NCBI GenBank assembly: GCA_016124315.1
Contig: WGNW01000065.1
Coordinates: forward strand, 1-55,703
Length of the DNA stretch: 55,703 nucleotides
Direction of reading: 5' to 3'
DNA from: Alphaproteobacteria bacterium
Lineage (GTDB): Bacteria > Pseudomonadota > Alphaproteobacteria > SMXS01
The notes beneath the pieces were generated by a model that had not been told where the DNA came from, searched no databases, and was given only the letters and a program-made list of their open reading frames with translations. The translations under genes were made by a program, and so were the position numbers. This document shows, one piece after another, positions 17,572 to 27,543 of the stretch; the stretch's first letter is position 1, and each line of letters begins with the position of its first letter.

Positions 17572-19119
17572 TCAGGGCCGCATGTGGAACGCCGACGGGC
17601 CGGGTGTCCGCAGCGGCGCCGCCAGGTTGGCGAACTCGCAGAGCAGCGGCCGGGTGTCCCGCGGATCGATCAGGTCCTCGATCAGGAATGCCTCGGCCGT
17701 GCGGAACGGCGAGCGGACCCGGTTCAGCCGTTGCTCGATGTCGTGCAGCATGGCGGCGGGATCCTCGGCGTCCTTCAGTTCCTGGGTGTAGGCGGCCTCG
17801 ATGCCGCCTTCGATGGGCAGCGAGCCCCAGTCGCCTGACGGCCAGGCGTAGCGGTAGCGCAGCCGCTCATGGTTGGTGTGAGCCGATCCGGCGACGCCGA
17901 AGGCCTTGCGGACCACCACCGAGCACCAGGGGACGGTGGCCTGGTAGACCGCCGCCAGCGCCCGCGAGCCATGGCGGATCGTGGCCGCTTGCTCGTGGGC
18001 CACGCCGACGGCGAAGCCCGGGTTGTCCACCAGGTGGATCACCGGCAGGTGGAACGTCTCCGCCATGTCGACGAACCGGATGCACTTGTGCGACGCGTCG
18101 GCCGTCCAGCCGCCGCCGTAAAAATACGGGTCGCTGGCCAGCACCGCGACCGGCCAGCCGTCCAGCCGGGCGAGCCCGGTGATCAGCGGCCGGCCGTTGT
18201 ACTTGCCGATCTCCATGAACGAGCCCGCGTCGACTACCGCCTCGACGATCCTGCGCATCTTGTAGACCTTGCGGCGGTCGTGCGGGACGATGTCGAGCAG
18301 GAACTCCTCGCGCCGCTGCGGGTCGTCGGTGGCCGGACCGCGCGGCGGCAATTCGTGGACGCTCGGCGGCAGGTAGGACAGGAACCGCCGGGCCCGTTCG
18401 ATGGCCTCGTCCTCGGTCGCCACCTCGTCGTCCACCGAGCCGTTGCGCGTGTGCATCCAGCTGCCGCCGAGCTCCTCCTTGGTGACGTCCTCGCCCACGT
18501 GCCGGGCGACGGGGGGACCGGCCACGAACACCTGGCTTAGTTCCTTCACCATCACCGAGTAGTGGCTGGTGACGAGGCGCGCGGCGCCCAGCCCGGCGAC
18601 CGGGCCCAGGCCAAGCGCCACCACCGGCACCGTGCCCATGTTGGCCACCACATAGTCCCAGCCGGGGTTGCGCGGCAGGTAGGTGCGGCCGTCCTTCTCC
18701 AGCACTTTGACCGAGCCGCCGCCGCCGGTGCCGTCGATCAGCCGGACCAGCGGGATGCGCAACTCGAGCGCCATCTGCTCGGCGTAGGCCTGCTTGCCGG
18801 CGATCGCCGCGTCCGAGGCGCCGCCGCGCACGGTGAAATCGTCGCCCTGCACCATGATGGTGCGGCCGTCCACCGTGCCGCGCCCCATCACCGTGTTGGC
18901 GGGCATCACCTCGATCAGCGTGCCGTTATCGTCGTAGGTGGCCTTGCCGGCCAGGGTGCCGACCTCCCGGAAGGAGCCGGGATCGACCAGCCGGGCGATG
19001 CGGTCGCGCACCGTCAGCTTGCCTCGCGACGTCTGCTTGAGGACCTTGTCCTCGCCGCCCATCTTGAGGGCCATCTTCTCGCGGCGGCGCAGTTCCGCGA
19101 CCTCGGCTTCCCAGCTCAT
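17572..19119 (-). CDS. acyl-CoA carboxylase, carboxyltransferase (beta) subunit
   Basis: A 515-residue carboxyltransferase of the propionyl-/methylcrotonyl-/geranyl-CoA carboxylase type. The N-terminal crotonase-fold half contains RGKLTVRDRIARLVD, then VQGDDFTVRGGASDA and IDGTGGGGSVK. The C-terminal half contains ITGLARLDGWPVAVLAS and HLVDNPGFAVG. It transfers the carboxyl group from carboxybiotin to an acyl-CoA. The biotin-carrying alpha subunit is not adjacent: the next genes are a phasin upstream and a PEP-CTERM gene downstream. Substrate chain length cannot be assigned. Confidence 0.88.
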   Translation of the reverse strand: MSWEAEVAELRRREKMALKMGGEDKVLKQTSRGKLTVRDRIARLVDPGSFREVGTLAGKATYDDNGTLIEVMPANTVMGRGTVDGRTIMVQGDDFTVRGGASDAAIAGKQAYAEQMALELRIPLVRLIDGTGGGGSVKVLEKDGRTYLPRNPGWDYVVANMGTVPVVALGLGPVAGLGAARLVTSHYSVMVKELSQVFVAGPPVARHVGEDVTKEELGGSWMHTRNGSVDDEVATEDEAIERARRFLSYLPPSVHELPPRGPATDDPQRREEFLLDIVPHDRRKVYKMRRIVEAVVDAGSFMEIGKYNGRPLITGLARLDGWPVAVLASDPYFYGGGWTADASHKCIRFVDMAETFHLPVIHLVDNPGFAVGVAHEQAATIRHGSRALAAVYQATVPWCSVVVRKAFGVAGSAHTNHERLRYRYAWPSGDWGSLPIEGGIEAAYTQELKDAEDPAAMLHDIEQRLNRVRSPFRTAEAFLIEDLIDPRDTRPLLCEFANLAAPLRTPGPSAFHMRP

Positions 19120-19290
19120 CCGTCTCTCCCCGGCAACGACCGGGGCATTCTCACGGATTATCGGGGCCGAGGCAATTCACGGCGTGGATGCCGCGCGGGA
19201 AGGCGTTCGGAAAAACGCCGGAGACGGGGAAGGCGCCGGCAGGGCCCCTCGCCGGAAGCGGGGGCCCGCCGGGAAATCGTCGGAAAGGCC

Positions 19291-19698
19291 CTACTTGGCC
19301 TTGCCCATGTTCTTCTCGACCTGGGAGGTCAGGATGCTCCAGATGTCGGTCTGCGCCTTGCGGGCGATCTCCGAGAGCTCGCCGAAGCTCTTGGCGGCCG
19401 TCTCGGCGTTGGTGCGGAAGTTCTCGGCCGACTGGGTCAGCACGGCCTGGGCATCGCCCTTGGCGAGCTTGCCCGCAGCTTCCTGCCACTGGGAAACGGC
19501 CTGGGTGGCGATCGACTGCTGCTGCTTGACGATCTCCTGCAGCGCGCCGGCGGCGATGCGCGCCACCTCGCTCATCGCCTGCAGGTTCTCCTGGCCGGCC
19601 CTGGATACGCTCTGGAAGTCCACCGCGGGAAAGCTGCCGCCCGCCATCTTCTGGACGGTCTCATACCACTCGGTGAAAGGATTCTTCATCTCGGCCAT
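19291..19698 (-). CDS. phasin family protein
   Basis: A 135-residue, mostly helical, amphipathic protein rich in Ala, Gln and Glu, with the phasin pattern NPFTEWYETVQKM at the N-terminus and AENFRTNAETAAKSFGEL later. Phasins coat polyhydroxyalkanoate granules. The start at 19698 is set by a GAGGAG ribosome site; the longer frame to 19806 would begin with an Arg-rich, non-phasin leader. A PhaR-like site lies about 93 bases upstream of the start. No PHA synthase gene is in the window. Confidence 0.82.
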   Translation of the reverse strand: MAEMKNPFTEWYETVQKMAGGSFPAVDFQSVSRAGQENLQAMSEVARIAAGALQEIVKQQQSIATQAVSQWQEAAGKLAKGDAQAVLTQSAENFRTNAETAAKSFGELSEIARKAQTDIWSILTSQVEKNMGKAK

Positions 19699-19790
19699 GT
19701 CTGGCTCCTCTCTCTGTCTCGTTCGCCCCTGGGGCGGTTCGCCCCCGTCCAAGCGTGATGATAGGCGACAAAACCGCCGGGGCCGCGATT

Positions 19791-19805
19791 TTGTGCAATG
19801 CAACA
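19791..19805. promoter_or_regulatory. PhaR-like site in the phasin promoter
   Basis: TTGTGCAATGCAACA contains TGC-AAT-GCA flanked by near-symmetrical ends. This resembles the TGC-N3-GCA pattern bound by the PHA regulator PhaR upstream of phasin genes in alphaproteobacteria. It overlaps a possible minus-strand -10 (TTATGT), with a TTGCAA further upstream at 15-base spacing. The assignment is by resemblance and position. Confidence 0.35.
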
Positions 19806-19863
19806 TAACCCCGAGTTTCTATTTTGCAAGTGCGAAATAACGCGTGTCGTAAAAAATTCGCGG

Positions 19864-20868
19864 CTAGTCGAGACGGTAGACCCTACGCGCAGTGCCGGAG
19901 AACAGCGCCTCCTTCTCGGCGTCGCCGAAGCCTGCGGCGATCTCCTTGAAGGCGTTCCACAGCACCCGGTAGGAGCAGGACAGCTTGTCGACGGGGAAGT
20001 TGCTCTCGAACATGCAGCGCCCGGGGCCGAACGCGTCGATCATGTGCAGGTACCAGTCGCGCGTCGCGGCCGCCAGTTCGTCCGAGGTGGGCGGCCGCTC
20101 GCGCTTGTGCCAGCCGAACCCGTTGACCGCCATGTTGATGCCGCCCAGCTTGGCATGGACGTTGGGGCACGTCGCCAGTTCGGCCACGTCATTCTTCCAC
20201 CGGGTGAAAATCTCGTCGCGCTTGCCCTCATAGGGACCGATGCCCAGCGGGCCGCCGAAATGATCGAGCACGATGACGACATCGGGAAAGGCGCGCGCCA
20301 GCTCGGTGACCTCGGGGATCTGCGGATGGTAGCACCAGGCGTCGAAGCTCATGCCCAGCCGGTCCAGTTCGGCGAAGCCCTCCCGAAAGGCCGGGCTCAG
20401 CATCATCCTCTCGGTCGGGTTGGTGTGGGACTTGCGCACCCGGTCGTCCGGGTCCCAGCCCGCCGCGTGCCGGATGCCGCGGAAGCGGTCGGGCGCCGCG
20501 GCACGGTGCGCCTCCAGCACCTCGCCCGCGGCCGCGCCCAGGGTCAGGTCGGCGAAGCCCACGATCGCCGCGCAGGCGCGGGTGGGGCCGTAGATGCCGC
20601 TGGCGCTCATCGCCGCGATGCCGTTGACGAACTCGGTCTCGCCGACCGGCTTCATCGCCTCGGGACCGTCCGCCCGGTACATCGCCGCGCACTCCATGAA
20701 CACGGTGGCGACGACGTTGTGACCGCTGCCCGTGTCGGCGAGCAGCTCGTCGAGCAGGTAGCGGGATGTCGGGTGATCCCACAGATGGTGGTGGGGATCG
20801 ATGATCGGCAGGTCCGGATCGAGCACCGCTTCCTCGACCTGCGCCAGCCACGTCGCGTCTCCCGCCAT
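19864..20868 (-). CDS. amidohydrolase-family TIM-barrel hydrolase
   Basis: A 334-residue metal-dependent hydrolase of the Amidohydro_2 group. Near the N-terminus is IIDPHHHLWD with the HxH metal motif. Later elements are VIVLDHFGGP (conserved His) and CMFESNFPVDK near residues 285-295, which carries the late barrel-strand carboxylate region. Related enzymes are lactonases and decarboxylating hydrolases, and the substrate is unknown. It lies between the phasin and tamB, with 88 bases to the tamB stop. Confidence 0.82.
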   Translation of the reverse strand: MAGDATWLAQVEEAVLDPDLPIIDPHHHLWDHPTSRYLLDELLADTGSGHNVVATVFMECAAMYRADGPEAMKPVGETEFVNGIAAMSASGIYGPTRACAAIVGFADLTLGAAAGEVLEAHRAAAPDRFRGIRHAAGWDPDDRVRKSHTNPTERMMLSPAFREGFAELDRLGMSFDAWCYHPQIPEVTELARAFPDVVIVLDHFGGPLGIGPYEGKRDEIFTRWKNDVAELATCPNVHAKLGGINMAVNGFGWHKRERPPTSDELAAATRDWYLHMIDAFGPGRCMFESNFPVDKLSCSYRVLWNAFKEIAAGFGDAEKEALFSGTARRVYRLD

Positions 20869-20956
20869 GCGTCTCCCCTTCGCTGCGATGCCTGCGCCAG
20901 CCTAACCCGGCGCAGCCGATGTGCGAAAGGGCCGACGACGGCCGGCCGCGTCCCGC

Positions 20957-23900
20957 TCAGTAGTCCAGCTTGTATTGCAGCTTGAACTTCTGGTTGCCGG
21001 TGCTGGTCGCTTCCGTGCCCACGCTCAGATGCTTGGTGATGTCGATGTCGACGGAGGCCGAAGTGGCGTTCTCCTCCTCCGTGGCGCTGCCGAACTCCAC
21101 GTAGATGTTCTTGGTAAGGTACTTGCCGCCGCGGATCACCGGTCCGCCGCCGCTGTCGTTGGTGCTGCCCGGCGTGTCCCGGGTGCCGACGGTCAGGCGG
21201 TCCAGGCTGAAGGCGTTGCGCAGCTTGCCGAGCACGTCGAGGCCGGAGCCGGAGCTGCTGAGCGAGGCGACGGCGGCGCCGAGCTGGGCGGCCTCGAAGG
21301 CGGTCAGATTCTGCTTCTCCTCGCCGAACAGCACCCGCGAGATGATCTCGTCCTGGGGCAGCTCGGGATTGGAGGACAGCTTGATCTGCGGGTTCGACGC
21401 CCGGCCGGTGAGGGCGATCTCGGCCGACAGGGAGGAGGTGGAATAGACGGCATGCGCGTTCAGGACGGGATCGATGTCGCCGCCGCCCACCAGCTCGATA
21501 GAGGAGCCGTCCTGCAGCTCGAACTTGCGGCCGGCGAAGTCGAACCGGCCCCGCACCAGCTCGATGCGGCCCTGCAGCGACGGATTGGCGAGAGTGCCGC
21601 GCACCCGTACCTTCCCGCTCCACTCGGAGTCGAGGCCGCGACCGCGGACGAAGAGCTGGTTCTGCGCCTGCACGTCGATCTTGAGCCGGGTGCTGAACTT
21701 GCTTTCCTTCGGCTTCTCCGGCAGCTCGATGAGGCCGGGCGGCCGGTGCAGTTCCTTGACGTTGAGCTTGATGATGTCGTCGGAGGCGCTGGTCGCCAGC
21801 GAATATTCGGCCGTGTTGACCGTGGCCTGTCCGCTGAGCACCGCGTTGTGCGCCTTGCGGACATATTCGATCGATCCCGTCGCCTTGGCCGACATGTTGC
21901 GCTTGTTGAGCACCCGCGCCTTGTCGAACGCCACCTTGATGTCGGCCTCCATGCCGTGGGGCGCCAGCGGCTTCACCCAGCCCGACAAGGTGATCGAGCC
22001 GTTCTTGCCGTCCGTCGCCGCCGTGGAGGGCAGCTTGAGAAGGTTGTTGTCGAGGGTGAAGCGCACATCCCGTGACTCGATCTTGATGCCCGTGGACAGG
22101 CTGCGATATTTCAGGCCGGCGATGGTGAAGGTGCCGTTCAGGGTGGGCGAGGTCACGCTGCCGGTGATATGGGCGTTCATGGTCGCCTGGCCGTCGAGGA
22201 TGTGCTCGTAGGCGCCGGTCAGCGGCCACACCTGGCCGAGGTCCAAATTGCCTTTCAGCGCCACGTCGAGCGGCTTGGTCTCGTCGACCTGCAGCGACGT
22301 CGGTCCGTCGCCCCTGGTCACCGGCAGGTCGGCGTTCACCGACAGCGCCTCCTGGGCGCCGGTCCGCACCGTGAGATCGGCGTTGAGCCGGTTGTCGCGC
22401 AGCGTGCCCTTGGCGTGGAAGTCCACCTGCTCCTGGTCGAGCGTGTCCTCGACGACGAGGTGGTCCACCTGGATGTCGAACTGACCGGTCGGGGAGGGGC
22501 CCAGATCCACGTCGGCGTCGACGCTCAGCTTGCCCTGGACCTTGAGGCCGCCGGTGAGCAGGGCGAGCGCGCCCAGGTCGACCTGCTTCGCCGAGACCTT
22601 GGCCTTGCCGGTCTTGCCGGTGAGCAGTGCCTGGGCCTCGATGGGGGCGCCGTTGTAGGTCAGGCGGACGGGCCCGACCTGGGTGCGGTTCTCGGCCAGC
22701 ACCAGGGTCGCCGGCGACGACAGGGCAATCTTCTGTCCAGCCAGGGTGCCGTCGAGCGACTCCAGGGTGATGGTGTTGGGGGGGCCGAGGACCGCCCGGT
22801 CCGCCCGCGCCTTCAGGGTCACCGACAGCGGGCCCTGATAGTCGCCCTTGGTGGAGGCCGCGATCTCGAGCCCGTTGCCCACGGGCGTCACCTTCATGGA
22901 GAGCTCGGTGAGCTTGGCGCGGTTGATGGTGATGGTGCCGCTTTCGAGCCCCAGATGCCGGATGTCGAGCGCCTTGCCCAGCACCAGGTCGCCGGTCAGC
23001 CGGGCGTTGTCGGCGGCGACCGAGTCCGCAGCGGTCGGCGACAGGGAGAGGTTCTTGGCGGTGATGTCGAACGTAACGCCCTGGGCGTCGTCCACCGGCT
23101 TGAGGTCGACGTCCAGGTCCACATCGCCGGCGGCGGGCATCCCGGCCAGGGCGGTCAGCAGTGCCTTGCCCGACACCTTGCCGGTGAGCTTGCCGCTGAT
23201 CGGCGCGCCCAGGCCCGCCGCCTCCAGCCGTCCCTTGAGGTCGATGGTGGCGCCGCTCACGGTGATCGGATCGGCGGTCCAGTGCCCGTTCTCGTCCATC
23301 TCGAACGGGATCCTCGCCTGCACCTTCTCGCCGTCCATGACGGCCGCGGCCTGCGCCTCGCCATGGGCGGCGCCCGCGACGTCCTTCACGTCGGCCGAAA
23401 GCGACAGGTCGCTGAACTGGAGGCCCGAGACCGCGGCGGACTTGAGCGAGGTCTGCAGGGTGACGTCGGGAGAGCTGGTCTCGCCCTTGAGCGTGCCGTG
23501 GAGTTCCAGCGGCCCGGCGGTCTCCAGCGAGCCGCCGGTCAGTGCTGCCGCGTCGGCGAAGCGCGCCTGGAATGCCGCGTCCACCGTCTCGCCGATCCGG
23601 CCGTCGATCCGGGCCGTCACCTGGGCGCCGTCGAGGGAGCCTTTCAGGTCGCCCGTCCCGCTGCCGGCAGGGTCGTCCATGGTCAGCTGGAAGCTGGGCG
23701 AGGCGCCCACCAGGCCGGCCAGCTTGGGATCGGCGAGCGCCAGACCAGAGCCCTTGCCGTCTGCGCGCACCAGGAGGCGGCCGCTGTCGGGGCGCCACTG
23801 CACCTTTGCCGAGGCCTCGATCCGGCCCGACTTCGCCGCTTGCGTCCACTGTCCGAGGTCGGCGGCCACGACCGAGACGTTGCCGTCGATCGCGAGAGGA

Positions 23901-25294
23901 TGGAGCGAGACCGTGCCGTCGGCCGCGATACGGCTGCCGTCGTCCGAAAGCTTGGCGCTGGCGATGCGGATGCGGCCCTTGTCGGGATCATAGCTGCCGT
24001 CGACGCTCCAGTCGGCGCGCAGGGTCCGCGCGCCGGTCTTGACGCCCTCGGCCGCGCCGGAGCCCTTGATGCCGAACGGCGCCCCCGAACCGGCTTGGGT
24101 GAGGGTGACGGCGCCGCCGAGGCGCGATGCCGTGAGCTTGGGCCCGCTCAGCCCGTCGATGCGGACGTCTGCGGTCACCGTGCGGCCGTCGCCGCCGGCC
24201 TTCGCCCGGCCGTCCACGGTCACCTGGTCGTAGCGCCAGTCGCCCAGCAGGGGCGCGAACCAGGCCGCATTGCGGGAGCGAATGGCGAAGCTGGGAGACA
24301 TCATCGCCTCCCGGTCCTCCAGGCTGCCCTGGATGCGGAGTTCGGCGCCCTTGTTCAGCAGGGTCGCGTCGTAGTCGGCAGGCATGCCGTCCTTGAGCCC
24401 GACCACGATGGTGACCGCCGGCTCGCCGATCAGCGCGGTCGTCTGGTTCTTCGCCAGGAACGGCCGCGGGTCGATGGTGCCGGCGATCCGGACGCGGTCG
24501 GTGACCGCGATGTTCAGGTCGGCGATGCGGTCGCCGCCCCGGCTGCCTTCCAGCGAGCCGTGCCAGTTGTCGATGGGCCCCTTCCCGGACAGCGTCAGCG
24601 CGATGTCCGCCTTCTCGCCGGGGAACAGGAAATTGCCCAGGCCGCCGCCGGCCTTGGCCTTGAGCTTGCCGTCGAGGGTGAGCTGGCCGCGCGGCTTGTC
24701 GTAGTCCAGCGCCAGCCGCGCGAACTCGCCCTGGGCATCCTGCGGCGCGAGGGCGAGCCGGATCTCGATGGCCGGCCCGCCGCTCCAGCGGCCGGCGCCG
24801 AGCAGCGTGAAGGGCGTCTCCTCGCCCTCGAAGCGCACCGTGTCCACCTTCAGCCGCTCTAGCCGCAGGTCGACGGGCAGGTTGGGGATGAGCGGGCCGG
24901 TGCTCTTCTGCTGGCTGGGCGGCGGCTGCGCCAGGGCGAGGCTGTCGGCGTGCAGCCGGTCGATCCGCACCTTGCCGGCCAGCAGCCCGAGATGGCTCCA
25001 GTCCACGCTCAGCCCGCGCAGGTCGGCGACGGTCTGGCCCTGCTGGGCGTAGACCAGGCGGTCCACGGTGAAGTGGGAGAGCGGATCGCCCTTCAGGCCC
25101 TCCACCTTGGCCACCGTGTCCGTCGCGGGATCGCTCAGCGCGTCCTCGACGATGCCGGCGATCATGCCGTCGAAGGCGCCCGCGCGCACCAGCACGTAGG
25201 CGATCAGCAGCAGGCCCAGCACGACCCCGAGGATCGCCGCCGGGATCCAGACGAGAGGCGGAACGCGCCGCGTCTTTCCGGTGTCTTCGGCCAT
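20957..25294 (-). CDS. tamB: translocation and assembly module protein TamB
   Basis: A 1445-residue protein. An N-terminal membrane anchor (LVWIPAAILGVVLGLLLIAY, residues ~13-32) is followed by a long periplasmic region of repeated beta strands of the AsmA/TamB type. The conserved C-terminal DUF490 domain contains FRGRGLDSEWSGKVRVRG-like and LELVRGRFDFAGRKFEL-like segments and ends KFKLQYKLDY. TamB spans the periplasm, works with TamA to insert some outer-membrane proteins, and is also linked to phospholipid transport. Its ATG shares one base with the tamA stop (TGATG), so the two are translationally coupled. Confidence 0.93.
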   Translation of the reverse strand: MAEDTGKTRRVPPLVWIPAAILGVVLGLLLIAYVLVRAGAFDGMIAGIVEDALSDPATDTVAKVEGLKGDPLSHFTVDRLVYAQQGQTVADLRGLSVDWSHLGLLAGKVRIDRLHADSLALAQPPPSQQKSTGPLIPNLPVDLRLERLKVDTVRFEGEETPFTLLGAGRWSGGPAIEIRLALAPQDAQGEFARLALDYDKPRGQLTLDGKLKAKAGGGLGNFLFPGEKADIALTLSGKGPIDNWHGSLEGSRGGDRIADLNIAVTDRVRIAGTIDPRPFLAKNQTTALIGEPAVTIVVGLKDGMPADYDATLLNKGAELRIQGSLEDREAMMSPSFAIRSRNAAWFAPLLGDWRYDQVTVDGRAKAGGDGRTVTADVRIDGLSGPKLTASRLGGAVTLTQAGSGAPFGIKGSGAAEGVKTGARTLRADWSVDGSYDPDKGRIRIASAKLSDDGSRIAADGTVSLHPLAIDGNVSVVAADLGQWTQAAKSGRIEASAKVQWRPDSGRLLVRADGKGSGLALADPKLAGLVGASPSFQLTMDDPAGSGTGDLKGSLDGAQVTARIDGRIGETVDAAFQARFADAAALTGGSLETAGPLELHGTLKGETSSPDVTLQTSLKSAAVSGLQFSDLSLSADVKDVAGAAHGEAQAAAVMDGEKVQARIPFEMDENGHWTADPITVSGATIDLKGRLEAAGLGAPISGKLTGKVSGKALLTALAGMPAAGDVDLDVDLKPVDDAQGVTFDITAKNLSLSPTAADSVAADNARLTGDLVLGKALDIRHLGLESGTITINRAKLTELSMKVTPVGNGLEIAASTKGDYQGPLSVTLKARADRAVLGPPNTITLESLDGTLAGQKIALSSPATLVLAENRTQVGPVRLTYNGAPIEAQALLTGKTGKAKVSAKQVDLGALALLTGGLKVQGKLSVDADVDLGPSPTGQFDIQVDHLVVEDTLDQEQVDFHAKGTLRDNRLNADLTVRTGAQEALSVNADLPVTRGDGPTSLQVDETKPLDVALKGNLDLGQVWPLTGAYEHILDGQATMNAHITGSVTSPTLNGTFTIAGLKYRSLSTGIKIESRDVRFTLDNNLLKLPSTAATDGKNGSITLSGWVKPLAPHGMEADIKVAFDKARVLNKRNMSAKATGSIEYVRKAHNAVLSGQATVNTAEYSLATSASDDIIKLNVKELHRPPGLIELPEKPKESKFSTRLKIDVQAQNQLFVRGRGLDSEWSGKVRVRGTLANPSLQGRIELVRGRFDFAGRKFELQDGSSIELVGGGDIDPVLNAHAVYSTSSLSAEIALTGRASNPQIKLSSNPELPQDEIISRVLFGEEKQNLTAFEAAQLGAAVASLSSSGSGLDVLGKLRNAFSLDRLTVGTRDTPGSTNDSGGGPVIRGGKYLTKNIYVEFGSATEEENATSASVDIDITKHLSVGTEATSTGNQKFKLQYKLDY

Positions 25295-27168
25295 CAGAAC
25301 GCCTGCCCGATGCTGACGTAGATCTGGAAGGTACTGTCCTGCGGCCGGCCGTTGATGGGGAAGGCGACGTCGACGCGCAGCGGTCCGAACCCGGTATAGT
25401 AGCGCACGCCGATGCCGGCGCCCCAGCGCAGGGTGCGCGAGAAATCGGGATACGAGCTGTCGAACACGCTGCCTCCCTCGATGAACGGCACGACGCCCCA
25501 GGTGTCGGTCAGCTTGATGCGCATCTCGGCGCCCACCTCGAACAGCGACCGGCCGCCGATGGGGTCGCCGTTGGCGTCGAGCGGGCCGATGCGCTGGTAG
25601 CCGTAGCCGCGGATCGAATCGCCGCCTCCTGCGTAGAACCGCTTGGCGGCGGGAACGTTCCTGATGTCGGAGGCGCCGACCAGCGAGCCGAGCTTGAGGC
25701 GCCCGGCCGCCACGTAGCGGCCCGCGTCATCGAGGCTCACATAGACGCTGGCGTTGCCCTCGATGCGGATGAAGTTCTTGGTGTCGCCGAACACCAGGTA
25801 GGGTGCGACCTTCAGGCCAAGCCGGTAGCCGTGCTTCGGGTCCAGAAGGTCGTCCGTGTGATCGTAGCTCGCCTGGCCGACCAGACCCAGCAGCACCGAC
25901 TTGGCGGGCGAGAAGGCATCCTTCGTGTCGACATAGGAAAGTTCGGGGCCGACCCGGACCCGCAGCCGCTTGTTGACCTCGCGTTCGACGGCGGCGCGGA
26001 TCACGCCGCGATACTCCAGGTAGGCGTCGGTGTCCTCGCGCGCGGCCTCGACGCCGAGCAGCAGCTTTTGGTCGATCCGCAGGAAGCGCGGCTTGGTGAA
26101 GTCCGCGGTCGCCTTCTGGAGCTTCTGGTCGCCCTCCGCCTCGAGCTTCAGCCGCTCGCCGGCGCCGAACAGGTTGCGGTGCTCCCAGAACACCGAGCCG
26201 CCGAAACCGTTGACGGTGGAATAGGATGCGGTGGCGCCCACCGAATGATGGTCAGCCTCGCGCAGCTTCACCTTGATCGGCTGGCGGTCGCCGTCCTGCA
26301 GCGGGTCGTCGGTATCGATGCGGATCGAGGCGAACAGGTTCATCTCGGTCAGGGTCTGGCGGAACTTGTCCAGCTTGCGGCTGTCGTAGCGCTCGCCCGG
26401 TTTCCAGGTGACCACCTTTTTGACCACCCCCTGCTTCACCGAGGTGAGCCCGCTGATACTGACCTGGCCGAACTTCACCAGCGGCCCGGTCTCGATGCGG
26501 ACCTTGGCGGTGAACTTCTTGGTGCGGTGGTCGGCGGTGAAGTCCTGGTCCGTCACCTTGGCCCGGGGGTAGCCGTTCTCGGGCAGGGCGGACATGACCG
26601 TGCCGAAGGCGGCGGCCACCGTCTCGCTGCGCGCCGCCTTGCCTTCCTGGGCCTTGGCGGTCTGCCGGGCCAGCTTGGTGACCTTGTCGGGAAGCGCCGC
26701 CGGGGAATCGAGCGTGATGGTGTAGGAGCCGATGGTGAACCGTTCGCCCGGCTCGATCTTGATGGTCACCTTGATGGGTTTGCCCGAGCGGTCCACGTCG
26801 TAGCTGATCCGGGCGCCGTAGTAGCCTTCGGCCCGCATCACCTCGGCGAAGCCGGTGATGTCGCGCCGGATTCGTGCGCGCAGGTCCCAGATGGAGACGG
26901 GCTCCTCCTTGCGCAGCCGGACCAGATCGGAACGGTCCTTCAGGGGCTGCTCCAGCCCGGTGCCCTTCAGGCCGGTGATGTCCACCTTGTAGGCGTAGGA
27001 CGGAAGACCCTGCTCCTGATCTCCCGTGTCCGCGTCCGCACTCGGCTTGTCCTTGGCGGCCCAGGCCGGCAACGCGCCGGCCAAAATGAAAAGCGCCCCG
27101 ATGCCCAGGGCCAGCGTCAGCATTTTAGAGGCCGGCCGAATCACCGCTCTCCCTTTGGCGGGCGTCAT
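25294..27168 (-). CDS. tamA: autotransporter assembly factor TamA (Omp85 family)
   Basis: A 624-residue Omp85-family outer-membrane protein. A signal peptide (MLTLALGIGALFILAGALPAWA) is followed by three POTRA-like domains up to about residue 290 and a 16-strand-type barrel. The barrel contains the lid-loop motif GGGDSIRGYGYQ (family motif [V/I]RG[F/Y]) and ends in VSIGQAF with a terminal Phe. It is the first gene of a tamA-tamB unit. Upstream it is divergent from the giant repeat protein gene. The start could also be the internal Met16, because neither has a strong ribosome site. Confidence 0.92.
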   Translation of the reverse strand: MTPAKGRAVIRPASKMLTLALGIGALFILAGALPAWAAKDKPSADADTGDQEQGLPSYAYKVDITGLKGTGLEQPLKDRSDLVRLRKEEPVSIWDLRARIRRDITGFAEVMRAEGYYGARISYDVDRSGKPIKVTIKIEPGERFTIGSYTITLDSPAALPDKVTKLARQTAKAQEGKAARSETVAAAFGTVMSALPENGYPRAKVTDQDFTADHRTKKFTAKVRIETGPLVKFGQVSISGLTSVKQGVVKKVVTWKPGERYDSRKLDKFRQTLTEMNLFASIRIDTDDPLQDGDRQPIKVKLREADHHSVGATASYSTVNGFGGSVFWEHRNLFGAGERLKLEAEGDQKLQKATADFTKPRFLRIDQKLLLGVEAAREDTDAYLEYRGVIRAAVEREVNKRLRVRVGPELSYVDTKDAFSPAKSVLLGLVGQASYDHTDDLLDPKHGYRLGLKVAPYLVFGDTKNFIRIEGNASVYVSLDDAGRYVAAGRLKLGSLVGASDIRNVPAAKRFYAGGGDSIRGYGYQRIGPLDANGDPIGGRSLFEVGAEMRIKLTDTWGVVPFIEGGSVFDSSYPDFSRTLRWGAGIGVRYYTGFGPLRVDVAFPINGRPQDSTFQIYVSIGQAF

Positions 27169-27543
27169 TGCCGCCGGCTTGCATTTCTTGCGCGCATCCC
27201 GTCGCCCCCGCCGGGGGACACCGGTGTAACGTCGCTACGGCCCCAAAGTTCACGCCGCTCGGTCATCGGGCGCTGTTTCATTCCGGCGGCCGTAGCCACC
27301 CGGCCCGCGCCGTACAACGTCATGGCGCGTCAGGGTAAATTATGTCCGCGGGCACAGGAATCCAGTGGCGGCGGCCGGTAGTGATATGTTCGTGACCGCA
27401 CAATACCGTGTTGTAAGGGTCATTTCGCTTGAGTATGCTGAGCAGCAATCATCGGTGCCTCTGCGAGGGAAGGGCCGGTGGTGCCTATTAGGGCATGGCA
27501 GGCCGCTGTTCGAGGGGTGGCGGCGATTTTGATGGGGGCTTTC
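27169..27543. other. divergent intergenic region, tamA / giant repeat protein
   Basis: This 375-base region holds both promoters. An inverted repeat, GCTACGGCC at 27234-27242 and GGCCGTAGC at 27288-27296, brackets 45 bases. AT-richer patches occur at 27330-27345 and 27385-27430 (GTGATATG, ACAATACCG, TTGTAAGGG). A clear GATGGGGG ribosome site lies before 27544. I cannot place a definite promoter or known operator. Confidence 0.5.

Noticed and set aside
19202-19267. Terminator downstream of the phasin gene
   Set aside because: GC-rich inverted repeats are present (GGGCCCC/GGGGGCCC and GGCGTT/AACGCC), but neither is followed by a T-run on the minus strand at the right distance.
20652-23849. Minus-strand frame of 1065 codons overlapping tamB and the amidohydrolase gene
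   Set aside because: It is in another frame of two well-supported genes, is Arg/Gly/Gln-rich with no domain, and ignores the real stop and start between them.
22169-24862. Long open frame (897 codons) opposite tamB
   Set aside because: Antisense shadow of the TamB coding frame; low-complexity composition and no family features.
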